This document shows positions 1-10,900 of a stretch of DNA of 64,000 nucleotides, piece by piece. The DNA comes from Turritopsis dohrnii. Taxonomy: Eukaryota > Cnidaria > Hydrozoa > Anthoathecata > Oceaniidae. The notes beneath the pieces are model-generated. The model saw only the letters and a program-made list of their open reading frames with translations, ran no database searches and was not told the origin of the DNA. The position numbers and the translations under genes were made by a program. The stretch's first letter is position 1, and every line of letters begins with the position of its first letter. The stretch covers positions 434,001-498,000 of the forward strand of contig BQMF02000159.1 in NCBI GenBank assembly GCA_027922465.2, in the 5' to 3' direction.

Positions 1-930
1 TTTTCATTAACGGTCGAAATTTGATTGCCAGTGCGGCCACGGCTCTTTCCGTGACCACGACTTTACCAGGTTATTTATTTGCTTTCCTAATCCTAGAGTG
101 AAATGAGCATGGAATTTTGTTGATAATGCGCACAGTCTTAGTAAATAAAACATTCTGTAAATATAAATTGGCATGCCTGGTAAATAACGTACTGGATGAG
201 AGAGTGAAGGCAAGAAAATCTAATTTTCTGGTTAAAATGGTCAGACCGCCCATCATAAACATAAAAGGTAAGTTCATTACTGTACGGCGGCGAGTGAGTG
301 TGAAACTGAAAATCGCACAAATATAAGTGCAACGAATTAAATGCGTAAAGTCAACAACAAAGTAGACTCCTGTATATATGATTTGCTGAAACTGTAAGCA
401 AACAAAGGTTGTAAACAAACCGAGACAAACGAAAACAACAGACGAACGAAAGACAATCGACGAGTGAAAACAATGGAAGAGCGATTGGTGGACTTTGAAC
501 GCTAGTGACTTATCACACGTGTGAAGATGACATTCTTGCGCATTACACAGCCCGAAACACACCACAACAGTCAGCACCCCAACCCTTTCTCAAAGTACCC
601 ATGATCCTATTGAAAATCCTCATTGAAATTTCATTTGCTTCGAAAATAAAAAGCTTTAGATAAGAAAAGTCAGAAGTCAATTTAATTATGGAGCGCAATA
701 TGTGCCATTAAATATTTTCGAAAACCTACATTCTGTAGAGGATAAAAAATACGTTTTTGGTAAATGTAAATAAGAAATTTTTTTTGTCAAAACTAAATTT
801 TCGGATGCATATTCTATTATTTACAATGTTTGTATTATTTTCGGATTGAAACTATAATTCTTGATAAATGTCATTTTTCGTTATACCATTCTTTTTTGTG
901 TTTGGTAAACAATAATTTTCGGTTCTTTTA
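1..930. other. Left edge, no gene supported
   Basis: Several short ORFs lie here on both strands, but none has a recognisable domain or a convincing splice context. Bases 1-70 are more GC-rich than their surroundings and are open on both strands, so they could be the edge of an exon. A donor-like AAAGGTAAGT sits near 266. I see no support for calling a gene. Confidence 0.4.
568..632 (+). repeat. 65-bp dispersed direct repeat, copy 1
   Basis: The 65 bases starting CAGTCAGCACCCCAACCC are repeated at 2827-2891 with a single mismatch. The second copy lies inside a CPSF2 intron. The similarity stops abruptly at both ends. Confidence 0.8.
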
Positions 931-1762
931 TTATTTTTGATAAATACACTTATTTTCGTGATGATCTTGTTTTCGAACTAAGAATTTTTCTTGAAATATT
1001 GGACACTGGAGACGGCTAACAGAAATGCTGAATCGTTGATTGACCTCGTTAGAGAAAATTGAACCCTTTTTTTCGCCTAAGCCTGCAACAACAAGGGCCA
1101 TTTTATAATTTCCATCAGGAACATTGGCATTCTCTCTTTGTGCTAAACAAACTAATGTCAAATTCACTTGTCGTGTATATGGTCTTGACCTATTATGAAG
1201 TCGAGACCTTCTCGGTGGGTATGATCTGAAAAGAAAAACTAACAGTCGTTGTAGTTGGTGCTGCTGTTGTTGTTATTGTTGTTCTTGCCCTAACGCTGGC
1301 ACCACCGCCATTATTATTACCAGATGTAGAGAGGGCTCTTCTTCCACGGAAAAGCGTATATAACTCTGCACACACATTTGATCAGTTCTTATTTGGGGAT
1401 CTAAGCTATTGACAACATTCAGAAGTGCTTCAGCACAATTTCTTAGCACGGCTCGTGGGTCGTTGTCCGCCATGTTTGTTTAGTGAATTTGTTTACGACA
1501 GCACCTCGCAAAGCATATATGCCAAAAATTGTTTTTATCAAGAAAATTATTTTTCTCAAAAAATTCTTTTTTCAGAGAATTCTTTGCATTTTATTAAAAA
1601 TAAATTTTTCCAAAAATAAAAAGTAAATATCAAAAACAATCTTTTGACAAAACAAACAATGCGAAAGACGTAAAAAAACGTAAAACTATTCAAAATCGAA
1701 AGCATAGTTCATCAAGAGTAATTTGATATCCCAAAATATTAATGACACAAATTGCGCTCCAT
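688..1762. repeat. Short inverted repeat flanking the gene fragment at 931-1473
   Basis: Bases 688-720 read ATGGAGCGCAATATGTGCC and onward. The reverse complement of 1731-1762 reads almost the same, with only a few differences over about 32 bases. The two arms point towards each other and enclose the minus-strand gene fragment. They may be remnants of terminal inverted repeats of a mobile unit about 1.1 kb long, or a pair of unrelated repeats. No target-site duplication was identified. Confidence 0.4.
931..1473 (-). CDS. Partial two-exon gene with a 'GLGEKK' module (G2E3/HECT-associated type, tentative)
   Basis: The start codon at 1473 lies in a CCATGGCGG context and opens a reading frame of 32 codons to a GT donor at about 1375 (MADNDPRAVLRNCAEALL). 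A longer version would end at a GTAATA donor after 1321, but that phase meets a stop quickly in the next exon. A TTTTCAG acceptor before 1225 opens exon 2, which contains NLTLVCLAQRENANVPDG and then VVAGLGEKKGSIF before a stop at 931; a donor near 1010 is possible. From memory of the family, a [F/L]xCLA...AGLGEKK...F block precedes HECT domains in cnidarian and fish G2E3-like proteins. The rest of the protein, including any HECT domain, is not in the window. It lies on the same strand as CPSF2 and directly downstream of it. Function is unassigned. Confidence 0.4.
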
Positions 1763-1905
1763 ATTTAATGTCCGCTTACGAATCAAATTCATAGTATTAG
1801 TCTTCATGAATCAATGTTAAAAGGAGTGAGAGTATACCCACGGTCGTAGGAAAACTAAAAACTGGCATGGTTTAACAGCCTTCAAATGTCATATCATGTA
1901 CATAC

Positions 1906-4900
1906 CCTTCTAACAGCGACGATATTGTTGCAGACTAAAACGCCTCCAGCGAATTCGGCCTAGAAAAAAGGTAAGTATAACTGTTGAAAAAACACTGCGA
2001 AGGAGTGCATTTCCATATAAAGACACACAAATATACAATAAGAATGCTCTTTGTCGCAGTGACTTTTGACGAGTGTATTCTCGGGATTCCTGGAAGATAT
2101 TGAACAAAAAACAAACAGAAAAGGTTGACTGGGGACGTCAAATCTCTATGACATGGACAAAGTGCTTAAGGTGAATGCTTCAGAGAGAAACACAATTTAT
2201 AAGGGTCTGACCAAAAAACCTTCGTTTACTGAAACACTTATTTGGCAGCCTTTGCAATCCAATAAATGCAAACATGATACCTGAATACCAGCTTTAGTTA
2301 AAACCTGTTTGAAGTCACTTAGCCTCGGTTCATCGATGAAAACGGTTGTATGACTCGGAACCTACAACAGAAAGAGATTAAATGAGGCAAGGAAATTAAC
2401 TTCACGATGGCAGCTGAAATGGTTTCTTGACGAACCGCGTCAGGAGGAAGTGATTCCAGCACAGGTACCACATCTTTCTTCTGGTAATCCTGATCAGTCT
2501 CCATTCCACGATCAAACTTCTCGCCTCGTTCTTCCATTACTAACTGTCCATCAATCCAGGCTAGTTCAGTGTCTTGAGCTGCTGAGAATCTCAAGGAGCT
2601 CACCAAAGAATCTTTCAGTTTGACCTGACAAAAAAAGATTTTATATACTGGAACCGTTTGTACCGATATGTATCAATTTCCATCGATTTTTTTTTTTTTT
2701 TCGTTAATTTACTTTGAGTTGACAACTTACAATAGCTAATATAAAAAGATATTGCTAATTAAAATCAACTAGTCAACTACTTTCCTTGAATTTTAAAACC
2801 TCGACTTTCAGCAAGTCCACTTATATCAGTCAGCACCCCAACCCTTTCTCAAAGTAACCATGATCCTATTGAAAATCCTCATTGAAATTTCGTTTTCCAT
2901 ATTTCCGTGGACTGTATTCACAACACAAGTTATAGAATATCGTTTAAATCAATCTGGAGTTAATGAAGAAAAGGCGATTTTTGGTCGTACCTGATATATG
3001 TGGCTTTCTCTTGTAGCGTCGATAACTTCATTTACTTGTGGCGTGAAAACTTCAGACACGTTCATAAGCGTTCGATTTTTACAATAATCAGCCAATGACG
3101 CCGTGGCCGCTTGCGTTCCATGAATCAATATCTACAGGAGTAGAAAATTAACGTATTTTAAGCCTTGGGTTTCCGTCCGTAGTGTTTCAAAACAGTGTTT
3201 TAAACAACAACGGCTTTAGCAAGAAAGAAATGGGGTTTCGCTGTCGTTGTCGTCTATAATTTTATTTCTGCCGGTACTATTCAAGTGTAAGGAGGACCGT
3301 GCGAGTCATAAGATTAAAAATATTGCCATAACCAGTTGTATAATTTTCTTCCATTTGCCGACTTTCAAGTAGATTATATCGCTCACAAAGCCAGTGGCAA
3401 GTATAGCATTGCTCCACCTGCATGAAGGGTAGCATGCAGTCGGTGGCTCTTAATGACGCGTCAAGTGAATACATGGCTGGGAATCAGACATGGCTCGCAG
3501 CGGTCACACTCCAAGGTACTACCATTACATTACCACGACAGAAACGCTGGTGATTTATATTAGAGATTTTACTGACCAATTGACGGGGTTTGACCAACGA
3601 TAATATCCTTTTTACTGACTCGCCATCTGAACGTCCTTCGAAATCAATATATGTGATTTGACATCTAAAAAGTATAGCATCAAGGAGGTTTTAAGTAAAA
3701 CGTCCGCAACTTTAACTATAGATCATTGAGAAACAACTGCATAGAATTATCACAAATTCATGCAGTAGTTGCTAATCTGGTGCAAGCTAGTGTTATTGTT
3801 CCAATGAGTATACACCATCTTGTTATATTCCAATGATGGAGATAATCTTGTGTCTTAAAACAACATTTTCTAATATTCCAATGATGGAGATAATCTTGTG
3901 TCTCAAAACAACATTACCTGATATCAACAGTGGTGTTAATGACAATCCCTTTCGATGGCACTTCAGACATTTCTAAAATAAACAACCAAGGCAGGTCTCA
4001 AAACAAGCAGGTGCAATGAGCACAATTCATAACACCTTAAAAAGTGCAGTTAACACCCTTTATAACACCCTAAAGGAGAACGCCTCAAAAAAGCAAGCGC
4101 GACTAACGCCCGTTGTAACACCCTAAAGGAGAACACCTCAAAAAAGCAAGCGCAACTAACGCCCGTTGTAACACCCAAAAAAGGAGAACGCCTCAAAGTA
4201 CTCAAGCGTACTTAACGCCCTTTTTCATGTTCCAAGAGGAGCACACTAAAAAACATGCAGACGCAATTAACGCCCTTCATCTTTAACACAGACGATCAAC
4301 TAATAGAGTACAAGTACCGAGAACTTCCAAGTCTTCCTTCAATTCTTGAGCTTGTTCTTCGGGCTCGTGTTCTTCGATCACGGCTTGGTCGTTCATCATG
4401 TAGTCACCGGACCTAGACGAAACCATCAACGCACACTGAAAGGATTAGGAATTCATTTCACGATGTATTCATAATAATAACGAGTTTTCGCTGAGCAAAG
4501 AGATTTACAAATGTATTGAACTATATAAAGTGGAAAGGGCGTGTGGGTATTCAGTCCAAATCAAGTGGGCAAAATCGCCGAATGGTCACTGCGACGAAGA
4601 ACATTTTCATTGAAATTGCATGTATATTTCCATAAAAATGAACTCCTTTGCAGTTTTGCAGTTTTAATTTTACCAAGGTCGTTTGTCCTGAAAGCTTCAA
4701 CTATAAAGACAAAACACGTTCGACAAGCATAGACTTAACTGACCGGCGCATTGGTTAAAAAAACTCTGCGAAGGAGTGCGTTTCCATAGAAATATACACA
4801 CTCTTTCAATGAAAATGCTCTTCGTCACAGTGATCTTTTGACGCTCTTGCCCACTGGGAATTATTAATCAACGTTTACGATTTAAACAAACCCCCAAACA

Positions 4901-7900
4901 GTGCAAGGATGGCAATTCCCTTATGAATAATGTTCGTCTGACACATCGTTACCGTCAGACATTTACGGTGTAAACCTTGTCACATGTGTCTGGGTAGGTG
5001 AGGGCAAGGTTCAGAGCTTGTATCATTTGCTCAAACTTTTATAGGTGTTTTCACCGTATTAATATTTTAGGCGACGACTTGTCAGATGAACATTATCCTA
5101 TCAATCCAAACATCACATCTCCCCAAGTGCTTTCCCAGTGGCCAAAGTCTTCAAAAGGTCACTGCAATGAAGAGCATTTTTATTGAAATAGTATGTAGAT
5201 TTCTATACAACAAATTCAACAAATTTGCCCACTGGGATTTTTACCATGCGAGCAGTTGTAAAGCCTGAAGCCACGAAAAAAAGAAAGCCTTTTCTAACTG
5301 AAAAACATAAGAAAACACACACTTGATAATCTCTCCATAATCATCCCATTTCAACCTCTCTTCTTTGTAAGGAAACATGGGATAAATCTTCGCTTGTTTG
5401 AAGAAACTGCTTTTTTGACGAAGCTATAAAGAAGAACAAGGAAGAATCATGTACGATTCTCTCCAAGACAATGAGAGATGGGAAAATATCAAACATCAAG
5501 ATGTGTTTAGTAGATTACAAGAAGAAAAATAAACAGAAAATACCTTTTCATCTGTCAACATGAGATCGTACTTGGATTTCAGAGCATTCTTTGGGTTGAC
5601 GTCGACGCTTCCATCTTCGTCTTCACTTTCACTCTCTTCTTTGAAAACGTTTTCATGCCTTGCAAAAGAAAAAAAAAGATTCTTAATAGAAAACTATGCA
5701 TCAGGTCTTGAAATCAACGCAGTGGGAAAAATGGATGGTTAATTTCAAAAAACACAAAAAAGTTCTTATACTTCCCAATGGGAAAATTTGTTAAAATCTC
5801 TGCAAAGGAGTGTGTTTCCAAAGAAATAACACTCTATTTCCATGAAAATGCTCTTCATCGCAGTGATTTTTGGAAGCTGATTATACACCTTTCACAAAAT
5901 GAAACACTAATATAAAATGTCGTCGTTACTTAGTTGAGCTGGGAGTTTTCACAACTTCCGTTGATGTCAAATCCTGATTAGAAAAGGCTTCCCCTTTTTA
6001 CGTATCAATATGTCGATAGATTACAGTTTTTCCTAAATAACCGTTGCTTTTTTCAGATGGCGCTATTATTAGGGTGCAGGGTGTTTGTACTGGAACCAAT
6101 ATGGTATTCATTGTCTTCACATCGAACACAAGAATTCCCTGATTTTTGCTTCACTCCACTACTATTCCCTTGACTTTTCTCAGTAGGTACAATTGTCAAA
6201 AAGTCACCGTGACGAAGTGCAATTTCATTGAACTTGTGTGTACACGTATGAGCTTTCCTATAGAAAAGTATTCCTCCACAGCTACTCTTCAACAAATTTG
6301 GCAGGTGGGTTGGTAAAAATGACCAATCCTCCAGGTTTTCTAGTCCTTGCACAAATCAAAACCACCTCTTCATGGGAGAAAAAAAACTGTCATCAAAATA
6401 ATCAGTACCTGCTTTCACTTTCCAGTGATTTTCTCTGCAACCTCTTTTGTCGAAGTTTTTCTTTTTCTAGCTCCAGAAATTGCACTAACTCTTGACCTTC
6501 CAATTTTACTCTTTTCTTAATCTAAATCAAAAGGAAAAAGTAGATTAAAAGTCAGAAGATCTAAAGTTAGGTTTCCTTAAAACAAAACAAATGTGTGTGA
6601 GTAGTCGGAAAAGCAAGGTTGGGTGGTACCATGTGCACGCATACAAGTCAAAACATTCCAAAACCAAGCAGACATGAAAATGAACAACAATGATACGTTC
6701 CAAGGTTTTTTACAGACTGAAAATTATTATTATGGAACAAAATGTTTTTTCTTTCAAAATAAAACATGATAAAACATGGATAAACTTTCTATAAGATTTT
6801 CTAAACTGTTATGGACACCTTTAGTCATTGAAATGTTGTAAATAAAATTTTGAAACCTCTAGATTAATGGATCCAATATTCGGTTGGTCAATGAGTGTTC
6901 TTGCAAGTGAACCTGGAGCTGTCTTGTACGTAAATATTACTCCATTATTCGGATTGGAAGCCCACTTTAAAAACAGTTCTCTTGAAAACCCACTATTGAG
7001 GTCTGCTGTGCTAGCCAAGACAACCTAAACAAAAGTAATACACCGTGCTGTCAACTAAACCTTTTTCATTCCCACATTTGAAATTCTGTCCAATGTCTGA
7101 TGTTTCCTCAGTGAAATGTCTTTGAAAGATTATTCTGTGAGCTGAAAGGGGATGTGACGTCAAACATCCAATTTGTCTTTTATACACGTAAACTGAACAG
7201 ATGACAACTAATTTTTATATTTTATAATCAAATTTTAACCTGAAATAACACCCCATGACAGTTCTTCTATTTTCGGTTTTTCTTCTAAACCCAATGGGCA
7301 AAATCGTTAAAAAACAATGATGGAGTGAGGTCATCTTTATGGAAATAGTGTACATATTTCTATAGAAATGCACTCCTTCGTAGTGATTTTCCAACAAGTT
7401 TGCCCACTGGGAACAGCTTACTTAGCATTTACTTCATCGATCTCTTTAACCTTTAAGACCTGAAGCACCTTAGAAACCTTATGATTTTAAGAACAAAAAA
7501 TCAAAATGGCCTTCTCGAAAAGTTATGGACTTGATTGAAAATTAAACAGTCTAAAGAGAAACCACATCTTTTTTTATCTTAAAACGATATTGAATGATTT
7601 CTAGTTAGCTTACCTTGGGGGACGGAATTTGTTCCAGATCCTTCATGGTGTGACATTGTTTGATATTTCTATATTTTCAAAAAGATTGAGATACATTAAA
7701 CATGACGGCATTTCATAAGAAACGACACTACAAAAATTAAACCATAAAAAGAAAACCTCAATAATTGAAAAACGTTTTACAATATGTAAACAAGAAGTCA
7801 ACATAATAATTACTTGAATGAAAAAGGATTTGCTCTGGCGGCTTCAAAACTTTTCATCATTCTATCACTCATCCATTCAACCTAATGAATGAAGATAGAT

Positions 7901-10900
7901 TTGAATGAATACCTTAGTCTATAAAGATGTTTGATTTGAAAAGAAATTAGTTAGTGAAAACAGTTTGAAAGGTAAACTCAGTCATAACCGGTTTTCTGCA
8001 AAATCCCTAAGAACTAAGTGAAAAAAAGGTTTTGAATATAAATCTTGGCTACGAATGCCCTGAAGGGTGCTCTCCGTAAACCCTCAGTTACTATCTGAAG
8101 GAGATGAAAGTAACATACCTGACTTTTAGCAAACTCAATAACATTGTAGCATACATTATTAAGAATCGCCAGGGAGTAAGCACAGAGGCCAGATTCTTTT
8201 GATTTCCAAAGCTGGTCCTAATAATATTGGTTACATTAAGTTATTTACAAAATCTTTGATAAATGGAAGACAGGCAAAAAATCTGCAAAGGGAAAAGGTC
8301 GAACTGTGAGCATATGGTTCTGACGATCAAAATTAATCATTCGGAAAGACAGGTTAAACTGCATCAAAAGGGATTGTGCCAACATACAAGCAGCTGTGTC
8401 AATTCTAATATCCTTCCAGCTGTGTCCACAGCTATCAAAACATTTCCGTCTTTACGAACAGAGGAGAGTATAGTATCTAAACAACAACAGCAACAACAAC
8501 AACAACAACCAAAATGTGGAAGAAACAGCAGAAGATAGGATCACAAACAGAATTATTATTATTCTCACTCATTAGTTGGACATCACGTTCTTTCCTCCTA
8601 GCCTGTACATTGAGAGCAGTGTATGCGTCTGTTATAAGTAGTGCTGGTCGACTTAGTGTTTCCAAAACTGCACCATTTAAGTGGCTAGATAAAATGAAAC
8701 AAGAAAATTGAAGGATCATGTTAGAGTAAAGATCAAACACAATTTGGTTGATGTTCAAAAGAATAAAAAGCTTTATTATCAAACGTATAATGTCCAGCGC
8801 TGCAAATAACGGCCGGTCAGCGGTCAATGACCGGCGATATAAGGCACTTGATCATGTATTTTTTCTAATGGTTGATCAACTTAACCGGTCGGAATTAATT
8901 TTATTGAAATGAAAGTACCATCAAATTTCATGAAAAACAATGATTGCTTGATAGCGAGGGATAACGCTTGTTATAACGCTCCTAGAGTTAGGCAAGACGT
9001 GCTTTTAATCACGCAGGAAGATACTCTTTAAAAACATGCTCAACTACTTATACGACCTAGAACATGCTCAACTTATTATGTTAGTTTCGGTGCTCAATTG
9101 ACAACGAAGGATAACTTAGGTATATTAAGTGATTGTTCACCAATTTGTTGTTGCTAGGGAGAACAGCCACCGTTGATAAGGTAATTTTTGTTATATGAAT
9201 TCATTTGTTCACCTAATGAAATAATATGAAAACATAAGTGGTACCAGCAGGACACATTTTCGTGTTATTCAATAAAATTAAAAAGTATCTTTAGTTTCCA
9301 GCTCCCTTTATAATAACAGTGAAATGGAAGGTTTACATATAACCATGTAACCGGCAGATTTTGACTTTTAATGATCACGATGACCGGCTGGTGTAATAAA
9401 ATTATTTGCAGTGCTGAATGTCAGGGGCTAATACAGACTGATTTTAACATCCAAAAACCACTTTTGGGCGTAAAAAAATCGGCGCCCCCAAAAAATAGCA
9501 TAACAAAAAAATTGCAGTACCTTATCAATGTTATTGTTATTTCAGAAAATCTACAACCTACCAAATAATGTAAAAATAATGCAAAGATCTGCAGATGTGT
9601 AGCATTAGGAGGCGTATTTAGCTTTATTTCGATACTTTAAATAGCTTAATATCTCCCTTTTGGATTTTACTGCCGACACCCAAAAATATATTCTATATTA
9701 CCCCCTGAATGTTCTAGGAAAGATCAAAGTAAGGTATGAAGTTACTATCAAACTGAAACTAAATTTCTTGTTACAGAGACGTCTTGAGCTTTCATACAAA
9801 ATTTTGATTCATTTTTTTGTTGCTTTAGGATTGCAAAACATTGCATAATTAAATTCAAAAAAATTTTTCATGTAGCTTGTATGTTTTTGCTGATGAAAAT
9901 CCGGAGAAAAAGAAAAAAAAAAGGGGATAAAATTCACTTTTGATATGTAGTTATAATTAAGTATGAAATATAAAAACACTGTTTACATATTGAAAAACAT
10001 CAATTCGTGAAATTTAATTAAATCCTGCCTTTTCAAATTAAATAGTTTTATCATTATTATTGAACATCACTAAAATCTACACAGCACAATGAGACCTCTC
10101 AAAATAGCAAACTCCCTGTCTTATCTACCTCTGACAAGAAGTCCTAATTTGAACAACCATTGCAGTTTTCTCCCTTGAAGTGTCTTATCATCCTAGTAAT
10201 AATATTCCAGTAAAACCAATCATGCTTCTAAGAATTCATCCTTTCTACTTAAAAATCCACTGCAATAGCAAAGAAAACACATTTTACTAAATAAGCCTGT
10301 TTATTATCACCATACATTTCTTTCTTGTGATTATAATCAACTGCGTAGATAATATCTTCTTCGCCTTCTTTCATTATTTTCCACATTGTGCCACCGATCA
10401 TGTGACCAGTTGCATACGGAGTGATACTCAAGCCATGACCGCGTCCTTTAAGGAAAAAAAAGAACATAAAAGTCACTATTCAACGTTATACTTGCCTGGT
10501 TATCATTAATACAAATCAAAAGATACCAGATGTCAAGACAATAACACAGCTTTCACTTCTCTTATCTATTCTGTGTTATCTACCTTGAAATTTTCAGTGG
10601 TTAAAGGGATTGACAAATTTGATTCTAACTGAAAATATCTTAACGGTTGAGTTAGCTTTTACCATATCTTGAAACCCTTTTTTAAGTTTATTCGTTATCC
10701 ATGAAAAACATATGATTTAGTGAAACATATGATTTAGTGATTTAATGACAGTTTTCAATCATAGGCTGGCTTCTGAAACATAATTAAAAAAACCCCGATT
10801 GTTTGGATGATGAAGTTAAATACCAAGGTTAACAACAAAATAATTGACATAGTTGTCACATCCTCAAAAAATTTTAAAAAATGTCACTGCAATGAAGAGT

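Noticed and set aside
7..326. Exons on either strand at the left edge
   Set aside because: A donor-like GTAAGT and open frames exist, but neither strand gives a recognisable protein.
3277..3474. CPSF2 exon between exons 16 and 17
   Set aside because: The ORF here does not match the protein, and exon 16 joins exon 17 directly in phase with the correct homology.
4010..4285. CRISPR-like repeat array
   Set aside because: The units are directly tandem with no unique spacers, in a spliced intron of an animal gene.
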